A stretch of 64,000 bases of DNA from Lithospermum erythrorhizon (GCA_019722365.1 JADFUC010000391.1:1116001-1180000); one strand, 5' to 3'; positions 1 to 13,527 are shown, counted from the first letter of the stretch. Notes: generated by a model from the sequence alone, not told the origin. Numbers and translations: made by a program.

Positions 1-1891
<1,891 letters not shown>

Positions 1892-2000
1892 TTTTTGTGA
1901 ATAATTCAGAATTAATTAACAAAAATTGAATTTGAATAAAATTCAAGGTTTATTTTGTGGCTATAGATTGTGAATTTTGAGGTTGAATAAAGGAGGAAGA

Positions 2001-2035
2001 TTTATAAATCTAGGGTTTTTTGGTGATTGTGGGCC
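2001..2035 (-). promoter_or_regulatory. RPS24 promoter: TATA-like, telo-box, site II
   Basis: Read on the minus strand, a GGCCCA site II element (2030-2035), a telo-box AAACCCTAG (2010-2018) and a TTTATAAAT stretch (2001-2009) follow one another about 110-145 bases upstream of the RPS24 start codon. Site II plus telo-box is the well known signature of plant ribosomal-protein promoters. The motifs are seen directly; their activity is inferred. Confidence 0.7.
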
Positions 2036-2072
2036 TTATCGGGTAATTTTGAGTAATTAGGTGGATATGAAT

Positions 2073-3932
2073 AGACTTGTCTATGGAACCGGGCCTCAGT
2101 GGCCGCCCGAGCTCCGTCCACCAGCCTGCCTGAAGCCGCCCCGACTCATTCTCAGTGGGGTTCAACGGCCCCGGCCCTCGACAAACGACTCTGGACGAGG
2201 CCGATTGGCGCCTGGGACAAGCCCTAAGCTGAACCACTGCAATTCAGCAGATTCTGGCTTCGCCCCTGCTCGGCACTTTCTACCCCTTAACAAACGGGTA
2301 TCCGCTCCTGATAAACGATGCACTCACGTTAAAGCAAGACAGAAGAGCAAGCTTAAAATCATTACGCCAGCCGATGATTTGTTAATATATTTACGATAAT
2401 AAACGGTTATTTAAAGTTCAAATAATATATAAATAAAATCATAAGATTCAATATATTATTTTCAAATAATAAAATATATTTCTAATTAAAAACAATGTCA
2501 AGATATTAATAGATAACTTAGATTCGTATTATTTGACATATTATCTTTATTCGACATATTATTCTTCAATAAATAATCAAATGATTCTATTTAAATCAAG
2601 GAGAGTTATTTAGTATCAGATAAGAAATTCGATAACAACATACATTCATTAATATATAAATATTGCTTATGTCAAATAATATATTATGAAAAGAAAAATA
2701 TTCATATATTACAAAAGTAATAATATCAGATTTCTAGTTATTTTAATTATATGACGAAAGCTGTTATTTAACGTCAATATTCTTTCAACGATACGATAAA
2801 GCATTTAGATATTTATATAGTATCGAACAATATATTTAATAAGATTGCATTTATCAATATATTATTTAAATAATCAGACACTTTATTATTTAACTCAAAA
2901 CTTTATCGATTTATAATATTTCAAATTATCATATTTAAAATATATTATTTAACTAAAACATTATTTATTTAATTAAACGCGGGCACTATCAACTAAAAAT
3001 ACGCATTAATGCTAATACTAAAATTATGACAAACGTAGCACTACTCAATTAAACGCTGCATCAAGTAACACACACCTCAAAACTATGATAAACGCGTACC
3101 ATTCAATTAAACGTGGTTCCGCTTAACACACAATTTCAAATCGCGATAAATGCTATATTCATTTCGAATTAAACGTGATAACGCTTAACACACTATTCAA
3201 TTACGTTGTGATCATTTTAAGATTAAATCGAAATAAATATTAAGAGTATGGATTTACTATCTAAGTATGATAAATGAAAGGTTTAGTATTTGGATAGATT
3301 TTATCCTTCCAAATTAATAAGCTCGTATTATTCGATAGATTTTACAAATGACAACGAGGTATAGCTTACAAGAGCATCAATGCGACCTTATTCAAATAAT
3401 ATATAATAATACTAAATAACTAGATTTAAGATATTTAATATATTATCCTTATTTGATATAATTCTTTTTAATTATATAATAGAAGTTTCGTTATTTAACG
3501 TCAATATTCTTCAATGTTCTAAATGTAACATTAAAACAAATCAGATAATACGTTTAAGAAATTAAAAGCACTTTACATACAATCTTATTACTTATATAAA
3601 GAACAAATATTATTATTCTTTATCAATATATTATTTAACTCAAAACTTTATCGACGATAAAATACCAAATTATAATATGAAAAATAAGTTATATTTAAGC
3701 ATGTATTACTTTAACAAAGATAATATATAACACTAATCGATGCTCAGACTTTAATTGGCGCTCAATCACAACCACCAATTTGACCTACCCTATCTGGGTC
3801 ATATGGGCTCCAACATATTACACTGGCTGCCTGTCCGACCCCCTAAGGACTAAGGTCGGCCTAGTTCGTTAGACATGTTTAGATATGAAAATAGTAAAGT
3901 GGCCAAGGTCCGGGTCCACATAGATTGTTTCG
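2073..3932. mobile_element. Possible degenerate transposon, GC-rich end and AT-rich core
   Basis: This 1.9-kb stretch between RPS24 and PRP18 differs sharply from its surroundings. It begins with about 230 GC-rich bases, continues with about 1.4 kb of very AT-rich sequence and ends with a moderately GC-rich tail. The outer ends are roughly inverted: TCTATGGAACCGGGCC at 2075 resembles the reverse complement of the sequence ending at 3925 (TCTATGTGGACCCGGACC). Inside, two related blocks recur about 720-745 bases apart (near 2764 and 3489, both with TTATTTAACGTCAATATTC; near 2885 and 3629, both with TTTAACTCAAAACTTTATCGA). No coding domain and no clear target duplication were found, so the class is unknown. 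Confidence 0.35.
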
Positions 3933-4370
3933 CATGGAGCATCTATTTTGTTAGTATGCAAGTTGAGTGGGCAATCGAATCAAATTTTTCAACTGGGTAT
4001 TAGATAGGTAACGGATTAACTAGTTGATATGCTCTTTGAAATGTGTAGGTTAACAGGGGTGCAACTATTTCCACGACCCTACGGAACACACACACCGACC
4101 GGATTAAACTCCCAGTTGGTATTTTTTATGCTTAAAAAATGACCGACAGACTTCCAAGTGCAAACACAAAGCATAAAACACACTTGATTGAAATGATTGC
4201 AGATTCTACTTCTGCATGGTGTCTCAGAGGAGTTTCAGGAGAGTCCTTACAATGACAAGGGTCGAAGAGAACGTTAGATCTCTTTATCGCAACAGAAACA
4301 AAATATTCTGATCCTAAAGATAAAAGGTTACAACTTAAAGCAATCATTGACATATTATTAGTAACAGTAA

Positions 4371-6832
4371 CTAATCAGCTGAACCAGGCATCAACCGAAG
4401 CATTCCCTCTGATGCTTCATGGCCTCTCTCTTCTGCTAAGAGCGACTGCAAATCGCTACCATTTGCCAAACTATTAAACTCTACAGCTTTCGATGGCATA
4501 GTTGGGTAGCGCCGCTGGCAAAACGTCATTAACCTTTTCACTGACTGCAAATACTTGCGAGTGGTTTCGTCATTCATAATATGTGCCACACTGTTGGTGT
4601 GAATCTTCTCTCGAGCTGAACGTTCATGGATACCAACCATAGTAACACCAATAGGCCACGGTGCATTCCCGATGGCCATTCTGATGTAATGGTCCATTGC
4701 AGCCAGATAATTCCGATCCATGCAGCATTGTACCATGGTCAATAACGCTTGCCTAATATCATCAGGAAGAACCTGAAAAAGAAAATTTTATTTGTGGCCA
4801 ACAATGGCAGGCGAAAAAAATGCGTAGGTATATCACAAGAAAAAGACTTACAAACATAAACATAGGATAATTAGTGCACAATAACATTCACTTATAAGAA
4901 TACAAAGAAAGTAGGAAAAATCTGACAAAATACTACTCCCTCAGTCCTTCCCAAATTCTGAAGGAGATGTCAGCTATTCGATATAATTTATATTTTTGAC
5001 CAAAAGTAGAGACAACAAGGGAAACTTTAGAGCTATGGAGTACTATGGACAATTAGATTCTCGTAGAACTTTGTGTTAAGCAAGTAGACCCTAGATGCCA
5101 AGAATTTAGGAGGGAAGGGTAATTATTTGGGAGGTATAAATGTATAATGATCATCGCCATCAATAACAATCATGCTTTTACAAGCTTACAGCAATCACAA
5201 GCCCAACAGAGGAACTAAGATGAAGGCCATACCATCAACAAAAGCCTCAAATTGTACATGCATAAGAAAGTGACTACCTATTCAGGAAGACAAAAGAATG
5301 TCTTTCAGCAATTACTATATTCAGTGTGTGTTTCAAGGTCTAAATCTAGAAATGGACTGCCTAATCAGAACACATTTTAAGCATTCACCATCCTCATCCA
5401 CTCAAATATAGATTATTTAGATCATTGTATGTATCTCTAAGTTATAGGAGTAAGACCCCAACGGCCAACACAGATAGAAACTAGACCTACGTCTTATTGG
5501 AGCTCAGGGACACCTGTAAACAATGTAAGAGTTCTGGACTCTGCAACATGAACATTCATTTCCATTTTAATTTACCACATAAAACCAAACCAAATCAAGT
5601 TCTATCCCACTAAGTAGGGTCGACTATACGAATACGAAGTCTCCAGTCAGCAACATGTTGGGTCATACCTTATCTAAAATCGTTTTTCAAATTCTGATTA
5701 AACATCATACAAAAATAATGGATACAGCTGGCTTATCACTTACGTAGTTGCAACAACAATAATTAACAATATCAAACCAGCAAGCTCAAACTAGATCAAG
5801 TTGTTCATTCCACAACTAGATTACTTGTTATCACATTACAGAAGCTGAACATACACTAAACTTATGAAGTTGCAACAATGAAAGCAATAATGTAAACAGA
5901 CTTTGCAATGTATCATACCTATAACTATCACAAACATCAGAAACTCCAAGTCACATTTTAGCTAATGTAATACATTATCAATAATAAACACTAGATAATA
6001 AACGATATCAAACCCGAAACCTCACCTTCTTTCGGCAGAACTTGAACAACGGATGCAAATACCGCGCACATTGCTTAAACGTGGCAACCATCGACTTCCC
6101 CTTAGCCGACCTCTTCTCCGTCTCATTCATCTCATCAAGCTCCCTATTCCACTCATTCAACAGCTTCTTAAAAAACACCAAAATCTTATCCTCATCACAC
6201 AACTCCTCGAAATTCGCCCTCATCCTCTTCAAATCCTCATCATAATCCAAATCCGACGAATTCCCGTCATCCTCATCATCCCCACCCCCTCCATCCCTCT
6301 CCTCACTCTTCCCCCCCTCCCTCGTTTTCCTCTTCCGTTCACTCAAAAGCCCCGACCTTTGCCTCTTCTTCAACTCAACGATATCGCGTAAAAAATCATT
6401 AGTTTGCCCCTCAGTCATATCACTATCATCAACCTCAAACAACCCAGCTTTCAAAACAAACCTTAACCTCTCAAGCCTATCCTCATCCCCCTCACCAAAC
6501 AAAGTAATAGGTTGTTTCAAGAACCTTAACCTCCTAATAACCTCATGCCTATTAAGCTTCAAAGAATCAATCTTTTGGTCATCCGTTAAGGGTTTTGATG
6601 AAGAAGACCCAATTGGGTCAACGGTTGACTTTGACTTTTTTATTTCATTATTATTTGAATTGGGTTTGGCATTTTCTTTTGGGTTTTGTTGTGATTTTAT
6701 TAGGTTTTCTTGTTCTTGAAGCTTTTGGCGACGGATTTGGTCGATTTCTGAGCGTTTGAAGAACTTTTTGCCCCCACTTTGTTGGGTCAGAGCTTGGCGT
6801 TTTTTCTGCAACTCTTGTTGGAGAAGATCCAT
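4371..6832 (-). CDS. PRP18: Pre-mRNA-splicing factor 18
   Basis: Prp18 is a nuclear splicing factor that acts at the second catalytic step together with Slu7 and U5 snRNP. Two exons, 6026-6832 and 4371-4772, join at an AAG|GTGAGG donor and a TTTTTCAG acceptor to give 402 residues, close to the family's usual length of about 340-420. The N-terminus MDLLQQELQKKRQAL and KKFFKRSEI are typical of plant Prp18. Residues about 91-135 form the PRP4-like (SFM) motif with LFGEGDEDRLERLR. An acidic low-complexity run follows near 186-205. Exon 2 carries the Prp18 domain, including GNAPWPIGVTMVGIHERSAR, the conserved loop region HTNSVAHIMNDETTRKYLQ and LMTFCQRRYP. The 1.25-kb intron contains an orphan CTCCCTCAGTCC MITE end near 4937. 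Recognition is secure. Confidence 0.95.
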
Positions 6833-6936
6833 TGAAGGGGATGATTAAGGGGTTCAAGAAGATGTGATATTGTTGGAAGAATTCAAGAAATATACAGAGG
6901 GTAAGATGGAGAAGACGACATATGCTATAGATGAAT

Positions 6937-7492
6937 CTCTAGGGATAAGCTATCGTTCAGTTCAAACCCAAAAATCTACATAATTGAATCAATGTTTACC
7001 GATTTGGTTTGAAACAACGAAACCGAACCTAACATAATCTAAACCCATCGAACCGAATCAAAGATATATTTTATTTAAATATTTATATTTCGCGATATTT
7101 TTATATTATAACTATGTTAGTTTGAAATAACGAAGACTCTATTTTACCAAATTATATATTCGCGAACAAGCCGTAAGATTGCTAAGAATCAACATTATTA
7201 CGCACAAGAATTTGTTCGTAACTATATCTATTATCAGCATACGATTCAAACAATCTGTTAAGAATCATCTAGCAAAGAATTGCCCGACGCCATGATTCAA
7301 ATTCTTATGTATAATTTTATTTTAATTTGAAATCACAATTTTATATTATATTATCATATAAACCGAAACCGACCGAACCGACTACAAGCATTTAAAACCA
7401 TTAACAATTTAACCAATTCAAAACCGACTTAATTCTCGAACTGAATCGGTTTCACACAAAAAATTGATTAGACCGACCGAAAAACATCCCTG
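6937..7492. mobile_element. hAT-like MITE upstream of PRP18
   Basis: The left end (CTCTAGGGATAAGCTATCG) and the inverted right end (CAGGGATGTTTTTCGG) are imperfect inverted repeats of the CAGGGATG type. The flanks carry a near-identical 8-base duplication, AGATGAAT at 6929-6936 and TGATGAAT at 7493-7500. An 8-base duplication and no coding capacity suggest a non-autonomous hAT element. Both ends also contain many ACCGAACC/CGGTCGG motifs. It starts about 105 bases upstream of the PRP18 start codon, so it lies in or next to the promoter. Confidence 0.55.
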
Positions 7493-7500
7493 TGATGAAT

Positions 7501-8090
7501 TGGTGGGAGGGAGGTTATTCTGGGACGGTTCGATGGCAGTGATTGAAGGCGGTCGGACTTGGAGAAAGCTTTGGACTGATGCCACTGCATTATTAAACCA
7601 CGGCTATACGAAAGTTCGACTTGATTAACCTTTGTAAGAGATTTGGACGGTTTTATTCATATTTTTTTCATCTTCACATCTATACCTATGGTATATGTTT
7701 GTTTTGGATCAATTGAGGTAGGACGAATCTGTTTACTTCTATCCAAAATCGAACCTTAATTTTGGATTTAATGTGGTTTTGAACTAAAATTTCGATTATG
7801 TTTAAATGATTTAAATTTATAGTTTTATCAATTTTTTCTTATTTTGTTGGAAAAAAATGAATTATGGTTTGAATCGAACTCAAACCTTTGAATCATTCGA
7901 ATGTAACAGTCGAGGCAATTCTACTCAAGATATGAAAGTAATGCAAACTAGAGACCAATCAAATCTTGCTTCATGTTCAAATGCAACCCAAAAAATTACA
8001 AGATGTTCATCATTTATAGATATACATTTCATTTCTAATATAACAAAGAGAAATATCATGTTAGCAAGTTAATCAAACTCCCATAGTCAA
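7501..8090. other. Intergenic, no gene seen
   Basis: This AT-rich spacer lies between the PRP18 upstream MITE and the 3' end of the bHLH gene. The open frame at 7857-8072 has no recognisable family and runs into the 3' flank of the bHLH gene. It is probably the 3' untranslated region and downstream flank. Confidence 0.5.
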
Positions 8091-11000
8091 CTATGATCGA
8101 AGAATTATTTGATGCAACGATCTTTTCACTTCTGTTATGCTCACTCGTTTTCCCTTTTTATTTTGTTTCACCTAGAAATAAAAAGTTCATCCAAAGAGAA
8201 AACATCAATAAGTTGAATGCCGATAAGATCGAACGTTTAAATCGTCTATTTCATTTTGTGCGAGAAATTTTGTTACATAAAAGGAGTACCTTAGCTCGCA
8301 ATTCAGCTACAAAAAGTCTATTTTGGATGAGAGATGATTGAACAATGGTAACTTCAACTTTAAGCTCTCTCAATATTTGCATCACTTCTAACAACAACCC
8401 TTCTCTATGTGGGCATTGCAACTCTACCAATGCATCATTCTCAATAATGGAAACCTCAACCTCAACCTCCATTTTTCTTTTCCCATTACTTCTTGTCACA
8501 TTTTTAGTACATGAAACTTTTGAAGCTTCAAGTTCTTGCACCTTTTTCTTGAGTTGTTTTACATATTCTATTGTATCACCAATAATTGATGCTTTATCCA
8601 TCTTTGTGACAAATGGTACAAGAGATCTTAATACAATGAACCTCTCATTGAGCTTTTCACGACGCCTTCGTTCGGCTAGAACATGACTGACACCAGTCTC
8701 TTCTTGAAGCATTTCACTAGGTGCTTTATGGAATTGAGAAGTTGAGTCTATCGGGCAGGCTTCGTCTTGTGAGGACGACGCCTCCTTAGAGTGGAGGTGA
8801 GGGACTGAAAATAGGATGGATTTGAGCATGGATTGAGAGGATGATAAATTTCGGTACCTATGGTGGGTTGAGGTAGAGGTGGAAGTTGGAAACTTGGTGA
8901 AAACAGAGTTTGGAGAAGAGATAATCTGGTAATTGATTCCTGAGGAGTTTGACATGTTTGGTTTGTGTTGAAGGACAGTTGAGACTGTTTGGCTATAGAA
9001 ATTTTCTTCTTCTGTTAGCTTATTACACATTGAAGATAATCCTGTATATTCATCATCACAAACTGTTATTGTTATGAAACATTAAAAAAAGAAAGACTAT
9101 AAAAAATCAACAATCACATGCTCAAGTGACTAACACATGCAGACTGCATACATATACTCATGGACGGAACCAGAGGAAATTAGCACCCCCTAGTGTTGTA
9201 AAATACCCATATATATATTTTTTTAAAAATTACATTAAATCTTGGCTATATTTTAATTAACCGATCTTTTAAATTATGCCCCTAGATTTTAGTCTTGATT
9301 CTGTTCCTGCATATACTACAATTACTGTCTACTAGCTAAATCCTTGGTAAGATGAGAATGGAAAAAATGAACCATGCATAAATGGATCTTATGTTTAAAA
9401 CTACTTCAAATCCATTATGTTATTAATATATGCATCTGGTCATTCAAATAAAAATGCATGGAATAAAGAGAATGCCAACCTGAAGTTGGATGTGGGCATG
9501 ATAACGTTCCTGTTGATATTTGCACCAACAAACATGTTTAAATCCGAATTGTCATACTCGACATTAGTATTGGAGCCATCATCGGATCCAATCCTTATAT
9601 CCTCAGGCATATCATCCCCATCAAGTTGCATTGTAAGCTCCATTGCTCTTTGTTCTTGATCATGACGATGTTCGTCTAAATCGTTCTTATCAGCTTCAGT
9701 TTCGGGTCCAGAGCCAGATAAAATTAGTACTGGTTCCTCCTCATCACCTTCATTCTCTTCTTCATCTTCGACTTCATTGATTTGATATTTATCGGTTGGA
9801 TTTAATGTTGTTGATGATGACGAGGATGCAGAAGTAGTTGTTGGGTTAGAGGTGGAGTTTTGGGATAATGCTAGCTTCATAACCAATTCCTGATGATGGT
9901 TAGTGATGAACAATGCCTTGATGGTTTGTATGAAACTATAGTCCTCTTCAACCTATGTACAATAATAATATAGTTTTTCATTAATATTATAACCATGGGG
10001 AATAACTTAATGCAACATAAAATATGTGAAATACTCAAAATTAAGCACTACCTTTAGAGTGGTTCCCAGCTCTACCACATCATCTAGTATAGGAATACAT
10101 ACCACTGTCTGCAACACAAATGATACTGATATAATATAACAAATTTACTCACTACTACGGAGTATATAGTATCATGGTGCATTATTCTGAGTTAATAGAT
10201 GAAATGATAAAAAAGAAAATTAGTAATTGGAGTTAGAAATTACCCGTATGGATGCGCTCTATATCATCAAATACCATGAGAGTTGACATAGAGAAAAAAA
10301 AAAAAAGTTATCATTATTATCAGGTTTCAAATACTGAAATTATAGTAACAAAAAAACATGCATTATGGTTTACAAAAAATCGATAACATAATTTTTTTTA
10401 AATGTTTAGTAACTATTTTAAACGTAAAACTTAAGAACCTAATCGAGACTCGCTTTAACGATATACCTTAGCAAGGACTGCTCTGATAAAGACACTACTA
10501 TTAGTCTCATTTGCAGTGATGAGCCATTCATGTTGCCTCTTTACAAATGCTTTCCCTGGCAATCTATGCTCAATGTACAATATACAATTTACATTAAACC
10601 TTAAAAATACATCAACTAAAGATAAACCATGCAGGACAATAAATACATTATTGACGTACCCTATTCCCGGAGGAAAGGAGAATGAGATGCACATCAAGTA
10701 GAACCATTCTGTTTCGGTTAAGTCCTCAGGCGACAAAGCACCAGCCGCCGGGCGCTTTGCAGCTTCCGGTGGCTGGTTGTTTCCTTCTCCGGCCGACAAC
10801 ATATCGTAGAGCTCTTTAAGCCGTTGGCTTCTTTGTAGCTCCAATGTCACTTCCTCAGTGGTATCTTCCATAGGAATCACTGTTTTCACAGTTTTTATCC
10901 CTCCATTGTAATAGCCATCATTCCACACTAGAACCCTTTACAACATATATAGGGATTGAATTATTTGTAAATTTATATTTCAGATACTATATATACATAT

Positions 11001-11186
11001 GGTAACCAAAAACCGACTTAAGAATATTTAAATTGAGATGAAGAACCTAATTCAGACTCGAGAAATAAGAGGTTTATACCTTTGTAATGGACACATTTTC
11101 CAAAAAAGACTATAAGTCCATCCAACTGTTTGAACAGCAATTTTCAACCTGTGTTGGAGGTGGTGGCTGCTTGTTGCTATAGACAT
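8091..11186 (-). CDS. TT8: TT8-like bHLH transcription factor (subgroup IIIf)
   Basis: This gene encodes a bHLH partner of R2R3-MYB and WD40 proteins, which in known plants switches on late flavonoid (proanthocyanidin/anthocyanin) genes. Exons on the minus strand: 11080-11186, 10660-10935, 10467-10563, 10244-10258 (15 bases), 10052-10108, 9526- or 9480-9952, 8290-9041 and 8091-8171. Exons 1-5 encode the MYB-interacting N-terminus ([56 protein letters not shown]). Exon 6 encodes an acidic region with [11 protein letters not shown]. Exon 7 encodes the bHLH ([16 protein letters not shown], then [18 protein letters not shown]) and the ACT-like part ([13 protein letters not shown]). Exon 8 ends with [14 protein letters not shown]. 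The total is about 603 residues. The exon 6/7 junction is uncertain: the strong donor CAG|GTTGGC at 9480 leaves exon 7 out of frame, while a weaker donor at 9526 keeps it open. TT8 fits better than GL3/EGL3 because of the exon 6 acidic block and the C-terminus. Confidence 0.88.
9159..9309. mobile_element. Small hAT-type MITE in bHLH intron 6
   Basis: A 151-base insertion is bounded by a perfect 8-base duplication, CATATACT at 9151-9158 and again at 9310-9317. Its ends, CATGGACGGAACCAG and, inverted, CAGGAACAGAATCAAG, are imperfect inverted repeats. It has no coding capacity. The 8-base duplication and these ends fit a non-autonomous hAT element. It lies wholly within the intron between exons 6 and 7 of the TT8-like gene. 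Confidence 0.7.
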
Positions 11187-12363
11187 TTTCCGTTAAATAA
11201 TAATCCACCTTGCACTATAAAATATTTTATAGTACTTCTAATGAAGTGAGGCCATTTTCTTGAAAATAGAAGTTTATATTTTAGAGATAAAACAATGAAC
11301 TAGTTCTAGATAAATATTGAAATAGAATGGCTGTTAGAGGTACATCCTCCTGGTAGCTGAAAAGAAATGAGTACCAACTTGGTGGTTACCAAAAAACAGA
11401 GAAAATCTCTACATAGACTGTTTCATCAAGCTTGAAATACAAAATGTGACTTCTAAATTGTGACATAGATTAGTTTGACTGCTTGGTGTTATCTACCAGG
11501 AATGTGTCATTCTTGCCCCCTTCATTTTCCTACAATTAATTCTTCTTTTACCATAAGTTTTCTTTTTTGAGTGAACAATGCAATGTGACTGATAACTGAC
11601 TAAAATGAATAGACTGTTCATTCACAAGAAGTATTGTACTTGTCCTGTATAATTAAAGCTTCATTTTGTTTGAACATATATTTGGTTCAAGTTATTCATA
11701 CTCACTTTGTATTTCAATGAATTTTATGTTATCTGTAATTGTCATTCATCAAAACAAACAAATAGCAGACATCCATGACCATACCTTATCTCTTCTGTCA
11801 AGATTTTCTCTTTTGGTATCCATGTGAGAATTGGTTGGTATTAGGCAAGGTAATTAATGATAAACAGTATAGTGATGTCAATTTACTATTTATTTGTTTT
11901 TTCTTTGTGAAAATTATGTGGGTTCATTTGAACCTATTAGCTCAAGGTAAATCTTGTAATGAACTAACTGCATCAATGGAAGCAAAACAGACAATTTTGC
12001 ACATGAAATCAAAGGACCTGAACATCGAGGAGACGTGGACCAAGTCTCGTGTTTGACACAATTTCCTTGAAACAAATTCACCTTCTTCTCTTATCAATTC
12101 GTGGTTCGAGTATTCGAGAGCTTTAAACAGATTTGTTGAAGCAACATATATAAATATTATCTACAAGCTCCACTTAGTATTCAACTAACTCCCTCCACCC
12201 TTTTAAGTGCAATGCAGACTCCCACCACAGATACCATACTTTCATATATCATGTGCCGGATTGTGCCCTTAGGGCACATATTAGAAAAAACGATGAATTA
12301 TTAGTCCTAGATGATAATTCAAGTTGAATGAACATATTATACGAAAACTGAGTTGTCATTCAA
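11187..12363. other. Upstream region of bHLH gene; no gene seen
   Basis: About 1.2 kb lie between the bHLH start codon and the end of the F-box gene. I see AT-rich spacer and an orphan CTCCCTCCACCC MITE-like end at 12189. The frame at 11775-12056 has no recognisable domain. The segment probably holds the bHLH promoter and the F-box 3' region. Confidence 0.5.
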
Positions 12364-13503
12364 CTAGAAATAGTAATAAAATGTTAAGTGGAAATAGTAA
12401 TAGAACATCATACATATTGCAATGCCAACTGAAATGAAAAGATTGTCCAACCTGTTTTCATTTCTCACTTTTACCTCTTTCAGTTCACTTCGGACTCTCG
12501 AGTATGTACGACAAGATTCCAGCACCTCACTATAATTCTTGCTCCTATGGCAACTCAACGCTTCTTTCAAGACGAGCAAACTGTTTCGGCCATTAACATG
12601 TGCACCGTCCATGTCTCCTAACTGCATGCTTAGTTCCGTTAATTTCAGACTTGATGGGGTATTTCCCCCCTCGGAATATTTAAAGCGAAACTTCATACTT
12701 AGGATGCATTCCACCACTTGACATGGAAGAATATCTTTTGCAGGAAGAACAGAACCAAAGCGTACAATGAAATCATTTTCTGTTGGCCAATGCCTCTGCC
12801 CGTCCAGAGGGCTCCAGCTTGAAAGGTTTGCAGCCTGCTTTATCTTTTTGTTTATCACTATCCAACTGAGCCGAATTCCACTACAGAGCTCCTGCCAAAC
12901 CTTACCGTCTTTCCTCTCCCTCTCCAATGATACCAGTGTTGGTAGGCCATCAGATTCCGAAAGCATAAGTTCATTTGCATGAGCATCATCTCCAGCAAAG
13001 TGACTAAGCAAATCAACCCGAAAAGGACAACTATAAAACCAATTATTTGATCCATTAGAGTTAGGAATCCCCCAGAGGACTTTCGAACATAGTATTTTCT
13101 CTTTGTATTTAACATCAACAATAACAACAAAATCAGATGGCCTGTACTCAGATTCATCTATATCACCGTAGAATTCTGCATCGTTCCATTCCTCAGGACA
13201 CTCTAAATAGTCATGTGGTTGAAGTTCGGGCACTTCTTTGTTTACAATGATAGGAAAACAATCAGCATAAAACTTTTTAAATCCTCCAAGTGATAAAATC
13301 AAACTTTTCACTTCTTCCCTGCTTGTTGAAGGCCACATAGAGGTACAAGCATGTTGCCACAGTTTCTCTTCTTTCGAGATGGAGGAAAATGTTGCACAAG
13401 CACATGCTGCACTTGCTAATGATGTGCCATCAAGACGGCCAAGTATATCATAACATATATCACTGCTCAATGATGCCATACTTTCCACAGGAACAACTGA
13501 CAT
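12364..13503 (-). CDS. F-box protein, At2g27310/CFB type, with C-terminal membrane segment
   Basis: This is a predicted substrate-recognition subunit of an SCF ubiquitin ligase, 379 residues in one exon. Residues about 8-50 form the F-box (LSSDICYDILGRLDGTSLASAACACATFSSISKEE...LWQHAC). The rest matches the plant F-box group that includes At2g27310, At2g36090 and the cytokinin-induced CFB: WPSTSREEVKSLI, the SDFVVIVDVKYKEKILCSKV block, and LSWIVINKKIKQAANLSSW. The last 25 residues are hydrophobic (LFISVGIAICMMFYYYF) and look like a tail anchor, as CFB has. The start is well supported because an in-frame TAA sits 6 bases upstream. A 6-codon upstream reading frame ends at that stop. Target proteins cannot be read from the sequence. 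Confidence 0.9.
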   Translation of the reverse strand: MSVVPVESMASLSSDICYDILGRLDGTSLASAACACATFSSISKEEKLWQHACTSMWPSTSREEVKSLILSLGGFKKFYADCFPIIVNKEVPELQPHDYLECPEEWNDAEFYGDIDESEYRPSDFVVIVDVKYKEKILCSKVLWGIPNSNGSNNWFYSCPFRVDLLSHFAGDDAHANELMLSESDGLPTLVSLERERKDGKVWQELCSGIRLSWIVINKKIKQAANLSSWSPLDGQRHWPTENDFIVRFGSVLPAKDILPCQVVECILSMKFRFKYSEGGNTPSSLKLTELSMQLGDMDGAHVNGRNSLLVLKEALSCHRSKNYSEVLESCRTYSRVRSELKEVKVRNENRLDNLFISVGIAICMMFYYYFHLTFYYYF

Positions 13504-13506
13504 TAA

Positions 13507-13527
13507 TTACCCTGGCTCCTTGATCAT
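13507..13527 (-). promoter_or_regulatory. Upstream mini-ORF before the F-box gene
   Basis: On the minus strand ATG-ATC-AAG-GAG-CCA-GGG-TAA codes for MIKEPG and stops 3 bases before the main ATG, in the same frame. It directly follows a plausible splice acceptor (ATACTGCAG), so the mini-ORF would begin at the first base of this exon. It may reduce translation of the F-box protein or act through re-initiation; this is inference. Confidence 0.5.

Noticed and set aside
2061..2399. GC-rich open frames on both strands at 2.0-2.4 kb
   Set aside because: Open only because of GC-rich composition; no domain. Treated as part of a possible mobile element.
4937..4953. CTCCCTCAGTCC in the PRP18 intron as a Stowaway MITE
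   Set aside because: Only one end is visible; no matching inverted end nearby.
6053..6391. Plus-strand open frame over PRP18
   Set aside because: It is a shadow of the biased PRP18 coding sequence on the other strand and has no domain.
11775..12056. 93-codon frame in the bHLH-F-box spacer
   Set aside because: No family resemblance and no promoter evidence.
12539..12982. Plus-strand frames over the F-box gene
   Set aside because: Shadows with low-complexity composition.
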